Positions 1 to 5,006 of a stretch of 5,006 bases of DNA are shown here, in pieces; positions within the stretch are counted from its first letter, which is position 1, and every line of letters begins with the position of its first letter. The stretch comes from Bacillota bacterium. Lineage in GTDB: Bacteria; Bacillota_A; Clostridia; Clostridiales; Clostridiaceae. The notes below the pieces were generated by a model. It was not told the origin of the DNA. It did not search any database and saw nothing but the letters and a program-made list of their open reading frames with translations. A program made the position numbers and the translations under genes. The stretch covers positions 1-5,006 of the forward strand of contig JAJXYA010000102.1 in NCBI GenBank assembly GCA_021780795.1. The letters are read 5' to 3'.

Positions 1-337
1 AGCTCATATGATAATTATAAAATGGATTACCTGCATCAGATAGACTTTTAGCCAAGCAACGTATCTCTTCTTTGCTAATCTTTTCATATTTATCTTTGTT
101 TTGTTGTATCTTTTTTAAAACCTTTTCTTCTTTTCTTCGTATTTCAAGTTTCTTGTCTATAACAAAATCTTTTAATTCTTGTACCACTATTTCATATAAA
201 TCAGGTTCATTATTTTTAATCTTTTGTAGTTTCTGCATACGTTTTTGTTCATATTTTCTAAGCTTTTCTAATTCATTTTCTGTTATTGTCTTATAACTTA
301 TATCCTCCTGGTTATTAGCTAAATCTTTATATCCCAT
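1..337 (-). CDS. Unrecognised charged coiled-coil protein, N-terminal part (cut by left edge)
   Basis: The reading frame opens with ATG at 337 (minus strand) and stays open for 112 codons to the window edge, so the C-terminus is missing. The start is supported by a strong Shine-Dalgarno (AAAGGAGAT) 9 bases upstream of the ATG. The protein begins MGYKDLANNQEDISYKTI. From about residue 20 to 100 it is very rich in Lys, Glu and Gln with regularly spaced Leu/Ile/Val, which fits a long amphipathic helix or coiled coil. No signal peptide, membrane segment or catalytic motif is visible. The last visible stretch (KEEIRCLAKSLSDAGNPFY) looks more globular and may begin a folded domain beyond the edge. 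I do not recognise the family. It is separated from the defence-like operon by a terminator and about 630 non-coding bases, so it is probably a separate transcription unit. The call as a real gene rests on the RBS, the open frame and the coding-like composition. Confidence 0.75.
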   Translation of the reverse strand, partial: MGYKDLANNQEDISYKTITENELEKLRKYEQKRMQKLQKIKNNEPDLYEIVVQELKDFVIDKKLEIRRKEEKVLKKIQQNKDKYEKISKEEIRCLAKSLSDAGNPFYNYHMS

Positions 338-344
338 TAAAGTA

Positions 345-353
345 ATCTCCTTT
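345..353 (-). promoter_or_regulatory. Ribosome binding site of the left-edge gene
   Basis: The minus strand reads AAAGGAGAT, a near-perfect match to the anti-Shine-Dalgarno sequence, with its GGAG core 9 bases before the ATG at 337. It decides the start codon of a gene that could otherwise be missed because it is cut by the window edge. Confidence 0.8.
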
Positions 354-548
354 ATAAATAATTATTAATATTATCTATAAAAGATTTTACTTTTTTTATT
401 GACTAAATGTAATATTTAATTGGTTCTATGGCGTTCTATAAAAATACATATTATCTGATTTGTGTAATATAGCTTTGATTGATTCTTCAGATTTGTAATA
501 TCTTTTAGAACTTTATAACTGTCTAATATTTTTAATTATTTTAGATAT

Positions 549-582
549 AAAAATACTCCATATACAGGAAAATAGTATTTTT
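549..582. repeat. Inverted repeat, possible weak bidirectional terminator
   Basis: The arms AAAAATACT (549-557) and AGTATTTTT (574-582) are perfect 9-base complements around a 16-base loop. A CC/GG pair inside the loop (558-559 with 567-568) could add two base pairs past a bulge. The A-run on one side and T-run on the other give the shape of a bidirectional terminator. However, each arm has only one G or C, so the hairpin would be weak. In DNA this AT-rich, such a repeat could also arise by chance. Confidence 0.25.
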
Positions 583-609
583 GAATATTTACATATGCAT
601 TTTTATAAA
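581..609 (+). promoter_or_regulatory. Weak candidate promoter on the plus strand
   Basis: TTGAAT (581-586) and TATAAA (604-609) are spaced by exactly 17 bases and resemble sigma-A -35 (4 of 6) and -10 (5 of 6) boxes. No credible plus-strand gene follows it. It would point towards the minus-strand operon and give either an antisense transcript or a small RNA. Chance matches are common at this AT content, so the call is tentative. Confidence 0.2.
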
Positions 610-830
610 CCACATAAGGCTCTTAATATTTCATTTTAACTTATAAATGGATTACATAACAAATTTATATTATTATTTATTTATGTATTATACTTTGGGA
701 TAACTAACCTTAAGATTTTAGTCTTCGCATTATAGGTAATATAAAAGCAAAGTACATAGGTACATAGTAATACACTTCAGCTTTTTGATTATTGCATAAA
801 AAACGCTGGTAATATGCTTAGGTAGATTAG

Positions 831-859
831 ATTAGAACAAAGTTCAAGTTTTTTCACAA
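831..859 (-). promoter_or_regulatory. Weak candidate promoter on the minus strand
   Basis: On the minus strand TTGTGA (854-859) and TCTAAT (831-836) are 17 bases apart, matching the sigma-A -35 consensus at 4 of 6 and the -10 consensus at 5 of 6. It lies after the operon terminator and faces the left-edge gene. It could therefore drive that gene with a leader of nearly 500 bases, or a small RNA. I saw no better-placed promoter pair close to the gene at 337. The evidence is only the hexamer match. Confidence 0.2.
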
Positions 860-960
860 TATATAGGTTTATGTTTTCCTATAGTTAAAAACTACTATAA
901 ACCGTTTCGATTCAATGTATATAGCAATTATATATAATTTTTTATTGTGAGTTTATATAA

Positions 961-989
961 TAGAAAATACTGCTAATATTAGCAGTATT
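961..989 (-). terminator. Rho-independent terminator of the methylase-helicase operon
   Basis: Bases 966-989 form a perfect 24-base palindrome (AATACTGCTAAT followed by its exact reverse complement). It can fold into a stem of about 10 base pairs with a 4-base loop. Reading on the minus strand it is followed by TTCTATTATATAAAC, so the transcript has a short U-rich tail. It starts 14 bases past the stop codon of the helicase gene, where an operon terminator is expected. The stem is AT-rich and the U-tract is interrupted by C, so strength is uncertain. A perfect palindrome could also be a protein binding site. Confidence 0.65.
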
Positions 990-1003
990 AATTATACAAT
1001 CTT

Positions 1004-3712
1004 TTAATTCCAGCCTTGTAAAAAGTATTTTTTCTTCTCTTTATTATCCAAAACACTTGAACAAGCTTCCCAATTAACAGGTTTTATTTTATCTTGATAC
1101 CTTATATCAAATGGGTGCTTTTCAGGAACAGCGTCTATTATTGTTTTAGCAGTTTCTTTATCATTAAGAGCTACATTAATCCATACATCTTCAAGTACAT
1201 CTGGTAATTGTCCAAACATAGAATAAATACTTTCAAGCCTTTCTGATAAAAGTGAGTGAACTCTATCTTCAACAGAACCTTTATACCTCATATTGTAGAT
1301 ATACACTTTATCATTTACCTGTCCAATACGCTGTATTCTTCCTTTTCTCTGTTCAAGCCTTGTAGGATTCCATGGTAAGTCAAGATTTATAAGAGCACCT
1401 AACGTTTGTAAATTAAGACCTTCACTTGCAGAATCAGTTCCAACAAGCACTCTCAATGTCTTTTGCTTTACCATAGCCTTTATTTCCTCTTTACTTCTTC
1501 TCTCATATATTCCATCAGTAAATATACCCGACTTATCTCCTCCTGCATAAATACCAATAACTTCACCCTCTAAATCCTTCGATAGGTTTTCAGCTATCCA
1601 ATGGGCAGAATCAAAGTATTGGGAAAATATAATACATCCTTTTTTTAACCAGCCTTCATTAACAAGTAAGTCATGTACTTTTGTGTATTTAGGGTCTCTT
1701 GCTTTGTTTTCTTCAAGAGTTTTAATAAATATAGTAAGACATTCAGCTTCTTCTTTGGTTAGGCTCTTAATTTCGTTAGTTTCATTTTCTTCCCTATCTT
1801 CTTCATCACTATCTTCATTATTTAATGAGCCACCCCAATTTCGGAGCATGTTCCTTGCAGTAGTCTCCCCTGCTATCATTGTGCTTCCTACCCTACGAAG
1901 AAGTAATGTCTTTAGGAAGCCTCCATTTGTATCAAGTCTCTTAGATAATAAGTCACAAAACTTTTCTGCATAATCATATGCTAATTGAAGATAATTAGTT
2001 ATTGGAATAGCCTCGTCATCTTTTTCTCCCATGAGAACAACTTCAATTTTCTTTAAATATGTTTCTCCTGTTTCTGGATTTATCGTCTCTTCAAGATAAT
2101 CTCTACGTCTTCTAACTATATGCCTTATAAACGGATTATTCTCTGTAAAGAAATTATCTTCTATAATTTTCCCTACTCTTGATTGGTCTGGTCTTTTCAA
2201 TTGATGATAAATTTCAGGATTTATAACAAAATCTCCGTCTGTCATGCCTAAACTTCTTCTAATTACACCAAAAGTACGTTCATTTTCTTCTTTTGGAGCA
2301 AAGGGATTTCTAATCCATTCCCAATTTTCACTATCAAAGAAGTCCATTTTATCTTGTCCTGTTATAAGTTTCAAAGCTCCTTCAACATTAGTTCTCCATT
2401 TACTAAACCTATTACCTAATATTCCATCTGAACCTTGTGATAGTATGTTAAGTAAGTCCCATGCTTCGATAGGATAAAGCTGAACAGGAGTAGCTGTAGC
2501 TATAAGCATACTCTTTGTTTTAGTAGATATTTTAAGCAAAAAATCCATTAGGTTATTAGGTAAAGGCTTATGATTTTCTTTGCCATCTCCTAAATTAGTT
2601 CTCCTGGCTCTATGTCCTTCATCCACTATTACACATTCATACTCCATACTTAATAGATATGGAAGCACTTTTGAGTTAGCAGTAGCTAACCCCTGGGATA
2701 CCAAACCAACTTTTCTTGGACACTTTTTTATTCCTGCTTCACCGATATTGGGGTATTTTAACCCTTCTTCATCTATCCATTCATGACCTGTCCATACAGC
2801 AGAGGGTAAATCAAGAAGGTATTTTAATTCTTCCTGCCATTGCCATAACAGTGTTTTAGGAGCTACAACAAGTATAGGCTTGTTACCGTACAGAGCCATC
2901 AATTGAGCCGACATAGCAAGTTGTATTGTTTTTCCCAATCCTACCGTATCCCCAAGAACAAATCTTGCTCCATAGGGTTTCTTGTGCTCCTCAAAGGCTA
3001 AATTAATAAAATATTTTTGATGTTCCCACAGTCCAAGCTCTTCACGATATACAGGAGATTCAACTGCATTAGAAGCAGGGTCGGGATTCTCTTTCCATTT
3101 ATCAATAGAAGTCACTACTTTTCGTTCTGAAATTCTACCAATATCCTCAATTATGAAATTTGATAGATTTATTGCACAGTTGTCATTCCATAGTGCGTCA
3201 AATTCCTCCTGTACCCAATCAATGGACTCTTTTGAAGTATCTTCCCAAGCTATTTCATAATTCAGTTTCCAACCAGCGTATGTTTCATTGGCACTTCCCA
3301 TAAAGGATGTTTTAGTACCATCTTCTAAAGTAATAACTCCTGCCTTTCCATGAATCAGCCCAAATTTAGAATTAGGGATTACTCTAACTTGCATTTTTCC
3401 TTCTTTAAGAAGTTCATAGAGTTTCTTGAAGCGACCAGAGGAAGAACCTATATCCTCTGGTCTGAAACCACACCATTCTCTTCTCATTGCATTTTGTGCA
3501 AGTTGAGCAGTCTCTACATCTTTAATATCAAGTTCTGAATTGCATATTACCCTTATGCACCCCTCCATACTCTCTATTGCTTCACCAGCTACCTCTAATA
3601 TAGAGGCACTAAAATATCCAGCTATTCTATCGTAACCTTTTGCTCCGTTTAATCTCTCATTTAAGAAGGTTGTATCAAGCTTAGTTCGTCTTGACGAAAA
3701 CCTATTAATCAT
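1004..3712 (-). CDS. PLD-like nuclease domain fused to SNF2-family helicase (defence-type)
   Basis: This is a complete 902-residue protein, probably a cytoplasmic DNA translocase with its own nuclease-like domain. The N-terminal part (about 1-190) is phospholipase-D-like: RIAGYFSASILE at 29-40, HGK at 121-123 and GSAN at 139-142 form one HKD-type motif, which suggests catalysis as a dimer. The usual Asp after HxK is not at its standard position. The SNF2 core follows: a Q-motif-like EHQ (230-232), Walker A GLGKT (258-262), motif Ia VAPKTLLWQW (283-292), Walker B DEGH (364-367), motif III TATP (406-409), FSQY (696-699), GTDSASEGLNLQ (758-769) and QRKGRIQRIGQ (788-798). A poorly conserved stretch of about 280 residues separates the two RecA lobes and includes an acidic patch (633-647). 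The ATG at 3712 has a good RBS. The gene follows the methylase by 15 bases and is probably cotranscribed with it. The family is known from defence islands; its role here as the effector acting on unmethylated DNA is inferred. Confidence 0.93.
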   Translation of the reverse strand: MINRFSSRRTKLDTTFLNERLNGAKGYDRIAGYFSASILEVAGEAIESMEGCIRVICNSELDIKDVETAQLAQNAMRREWCGFRPEDIGSSSGRFKKLYELLKEGKMQVRVIPNSKFGLIHGKAGVITLEDGTKTSFMGSANETYAGWKLNYEIAWEDTSKESIDWVQEEFDALWNDNCAINLSNFIIEDIGRISERKVVTSIDKWKENPDPASNAVESPVYREELGLWEHQKYFINLAFEEHKKPYGARFVLGDTVGLGKTIQLAMSAQLMALYGNKPILVVAPKTLLWQWQEELKYLLDLPSAVWTGHEWIDEEGLKYPNIGEAGIKKCPRKVGLVSQGLATANSKVLPYLLSMEYECVIVDEGHRARRTNLGDGKENHKPLPNNLMDFLLKISTKTKSMLIATATPVQLYPIEAWDLLNILSQGSDGILGNRFSKWRTNVEGALKLITGQDKMDFFDSENWEWIRNPFAPKEENERTFGVIRRSLGMTDGDFVINPEIYHQLKRPDQSRVGKIIEDNFFTENNPFIRHIVRRRRDYLEETINPETGETYLKKIEVVLMGEKDDEAIPITNYLQLAYDYAEKFCDLLSKRLDTNGGFLKTLLLRRVGSTMIAGETTARNMLRNWGGSLNNEDSDEEDREENETNEIKSLTKEEAECLTIFIKTLEENKARDPKYTKVHDLLVNEGWLKKGCIIFSQYFDSAHWIAENLSKDLEGEVIGIYAGGDKSGIFTDGIYERRSKEEIKAMVKQKTLRVLVGTDSASEGLNLQTLGALINLDLPWNPTRLEQRKGRIQRIGQVNDKVYIYNMRYKGSVEDRVHSLLSERLESIYSMFGQLPDVLEDVWINVALNDKETAKTIIDAVPEKHPFDIRYQDKIKPVNWEACSSVLDNKEKKKYFLQGWN

Positions 3713-3717
3713 AAATA

Positions 3718-3727
3718 ATCACCTTCT
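3718..3727 (-). promoter_or_regulatory. Ribosome binding site of the PLD-helicase gene
   Basis: The minus strand reads AGAAGGTGAT directly after the TAA stop of the methylase gene. Its AAGG core lies about 9 bases before the ATG at 3712. It supports this ATG as the start and shows that the intergenic space holds little more than the RBS, which fits translation of both genes from one mRNA. Confidence 0.75.
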
Positions 3728-5006
3728 TTACACACCATCATTTTTAATAACTTCTTTTAATAGTTTTGCATACTCTGATGATTTATTCCAATGTTCCATA
3801 TGTTCCACAACTTCAAATTTTGATATATAATCAAGAATTTCAATTATTGTATTTCTCTGCTTCCAGTACATATTATCAAGTTCTGACCGTAGCCAGTTCT
3901 TTCCCTCTGTAGTGTCCTCTGCCTTGACTGATTGATATATAGCCATAAGTACATTTCTTGTAAGTGTTGAACCGAAGTTATCATTTTGAAGATAGGCATT
4001 TTTAAATTCCATTGGAGTTTTTAACCTAACATTATTGGCTTTAGTATTTTCAAATAAATCCTTATAATTATTTACTCCATATCCTCTTGCTAACTCTTGA
4101 TAAGCACCCAACTGATATGACCTATTCTTTTCCAATTCTAATCCCTTAATATAGAACCTTTCTTCATTTGAGAGGAGTTTCCATTGGTATTGGTCAAAAC
4201 CAGCAGGAATTAAATAGTCATATGCTATTTTTATAGACTTATTAATTATTTCTTCAATTGGAGATACCTCTTTTGAGCTTCTACTCTTTGAGAGTTCATA
4301 CTGAATATCTATTCCCTCTATTTGCTTATATGTGGTCAATACCTTTAGTGAAGACGCATATGAAGCTAATAAGTAATCAGCATCGGTAAAATTAGTTTCA
4401 TCGCCTTCATCAATAGCTCTCATACTGTCTATCTGTCTTTTTACTTCTGATTTTATTTCAGGGTATAAATCATCTTGGAAAGCTATTTCATCAGAAGTTT
4501 GTTTTTTAAGCACTAACAAAACAGTTCCCTTAACATAATTACCATTTTTCAAACCACCTGAGTCAGTTTCAGTAGCAATATTCCACGCACTTACAACTCT
4601 AAGTCCTGCTGACCAAAGTATCATTGTAAGTTCTGCCCAAACTTTAACATCCTGATGTGTAAACATTACTATCTGCATACCGTTATCAGGCATATGGTTA
4701 GCAAGATTCTTATATATTTCAATCATACTGATATTAAAGCTTTCCCCTGTACCTCTAACTGCTAATGCTCTTTTTGTATCTGCATACCAATCAGGAAATA
4801 ACTTTAGCATCATCTTTTTATCCCAGGCAAGAAAAAATTCAGTAAGTTCATGGTAATTAACAGCGTCAGCATAAGGAGGGTCAGTAATCCATATATCAGC
4901 TATATTATTAATTTCACGAGCATCACATAGTTGTACTTTATTAGCACCTGTAAAACTGGTAATAGGTATTTTATAAAACCAACTTCTATCTAAACTTGAT
5001 AGACTT
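3728..5006 (-). CDS. DUF1156/COG1743-type adenine-specific DNA methylase, C-terminal part (cut by right edge)
   Basis: The frame is open from the right edge to the TAA at 3728, giving 425 residues. The Met at 4813 is internal, not the start, because the catalytic motif lies upstream of it. In visible numbering, DPPY (42-45, bases 4871-4882) is motif IV of N6-adenine and N4-cytosine amino-methyltransferases. It is followed by ADAVNYHELTEFFLAW (46-61), the family's typical continuation. Next come a strand with VMFTHQD (113-119), W123, a SAWNIATETD segment (139-148) and a strand VLLVLKK (162-168). The remaining 250 or so residues are mostly helical, with ADYLLASYASSLKVLTTY (209-226) and NEERFY (280-285), which I recall as common in the COG1743 tail. 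The N-terminal DUF1156 domain and the SAM-binding motif I should lie beyond the edge; such proteins usually run to about 900-1000 residues. It probably methylates adenine to mark self DNA for the adjacent PLD-helicase. A DISARM- or BREX-type methylase is a less likely alternative. Confidence 0.88.
   Translation of the reverse strand, partial: SLSSLDRSWFYKIPITSFTGANKVQLCDAREINNIADIWITDPPYADAVNYHELTEFFLAWDKKMMLKLFPDWYADTKRALAVRGTGESFNISMIEIYKNLANHMPDNGMQIVMFTHQDVKVWAELTMILWSAGLRVVSAWNIATETDSGGLKNGNYVKGTVLLVLKKQTSDEIAFQDDLYPEIKSEVKRQIDSMRAIDEGDETNFTDADYLLASYASSLKVLTTYKQIEGIDIQYELSKSRSSKEVSPIEEIINKSIKIAYDYLIPAGFDQYQWKLLSNEERFYIKGLELEKNRSYQLGAYQELARGYGVNNYKDLFENTKANNVRLKTPMEFKNAYLQNDNFGSTLTRNVLMAIYQSVKAEDTTEGKNWLRSELDNMYWKQRNTIIEILDYISKFEVVEHMEHWNKSSEYAKLLKEVIKNDGV

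Larger units (their letters stand above)
354..964. other. AT-rich non-coding gap between two minus-strand transcription units
   Basis: About 610 bases lie between the operon terminator and the RBS of the left-edge gene. I read both strands and found only very short frames without ribosome binding sites. The composition is even more AT-rich than the genes on either side. It contains one 9-base inverted repeat (549-582), a shorter one (TATAGG/CCTATA, 862-883), an 8-base tandem repeat (GTACATAG twice, 752-767) and weak promoter-like pairs on both strands. No tRNA, rRNA, CRISPR or recognisable riboswitch is apparent. It presumably holds the promoter of the left-edge gene. It could also be decayed DNA at the edge of a defence island, but nothing recognisable of an older gene remains. 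Confidence 0.6.

Noticed and set aside
72..296. Plus-strand open frame of 74 residues, rich in Phe and Ser
   Set aside because: It is the antisense shadow of the charged minus-strand gene at 1-337, which has a strong RBS. The Phe/Ser-rich composition is what Lys/Glu-rich coding DNA gives on the opposite strand.
21..655. AATGGATTAC present at 21-30 and 646-655, considered as a direct repeat or attachment site
   Set aside because: Ten bases with one copy inside a coding region is expected by chance in DNA of this composition; no integrase or other mobile-element gene is visible.
647..703. Plus-strand 18-codon frame in the non-coding gap
   Set aside because: It has no Shine-Dalgarno site before it. 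Its Tyr/Leu/Ile-rich content is what random AT-rich DNA gives. A weak promoter upstream (581-609) is not enough support.
794..817. GCATA/TATGC inverted repeat in the non-coding gap
   Set aside because: Five-base arms around a 14-base loop are too weak to support a terminator or a structured RNA.
1683..3538. Four plus-strand open frames of 62-96 residues (starting near 1683, 2244, 2580 and 3350)
   Set aside because: All lie inside the PLD-helicase gene in antisense, have Ser/Leu/Phe-rich shadow composition and resemble no protein, while the minus-strand frame has every helicase motif in order.
3728..4813. Methylase starting at the Met at 4813
   Set aside because: The same frame continues upstream without a stop to the window edge and contains DPPY and further family sequence, so this Met is internal.
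1004..5006. Class 1 DISARM (DrmD helicase and DrmMI methylase)
   Set aside because: The helicase carries a fused N-terminal PLD-like domain, while DISARM encodes its PLD protein (DrmC) separately. The methylase resembles the DUF1156/COG1743 type. No DrmA or DrmB is in the window, although genes outside it cannot be checked.

Overview
The window is strongly AT-rich. Its genes use A/T-ending codons (AGA, ATA, TTA) and have good purine-rich Shine-Dalgarno sites. This suggests a low-GC Gram-positive bacterium (Bacillota, Clostridium-like), although no marker gene fixes the taxon. All three protein genes lie on the minus strand, so transcription runs from right to left.

Right part (1004-5006): two consecutive genes that look like one operon. 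The upstream gene (3728 to beyond the right edge) is the C-terminal part of a large adenine-specific DNA methylase of the DUF1156/COG1743 type. It shows the catalytic DPPY motif and the C-terminal region typical of that family. The N-terminal part lies outside the window. After a 15-base gap comes a complete 902-residue protein (1004-3712) that fuses a phospholipase-D-like (PLD) nuclease-type domain to a SNF2-family superfamily 2 helicase/translocase. A perfect 24-base palindrome followed by a T-rich stretch sits 14 bases past its stop codon and probably ends the operon.

A modification methylase next to a translocase that carries its own nuclease-like domain is the layout of a restriction-modification-like antiphage system. 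From general knowledge, COG1743 methylases occur in defence islands beside PLD/SNF2 helicases and a DUF499 (COG1483) ATPase. Such an ATPase would therefore be expected to the right of the window. The likely scheme is that the methylase marks self DNA and the helicase-PLD protein acts on unmarked DNA. This is inference from domains, not something the sequence proves.

Middle-left (338-965): about 630 bases of very AT-rich DNA with no credible gene. It holds a few weak inverted repeats and weak promoter-like hexamer pairs.

Left edge (1-337): the first 112 residues of an unrecognised, highly charged, probably coiled-coil protein, with a strong ribosome binding site. It runs off the left end and is separated from the operon by the terminator and the gap.
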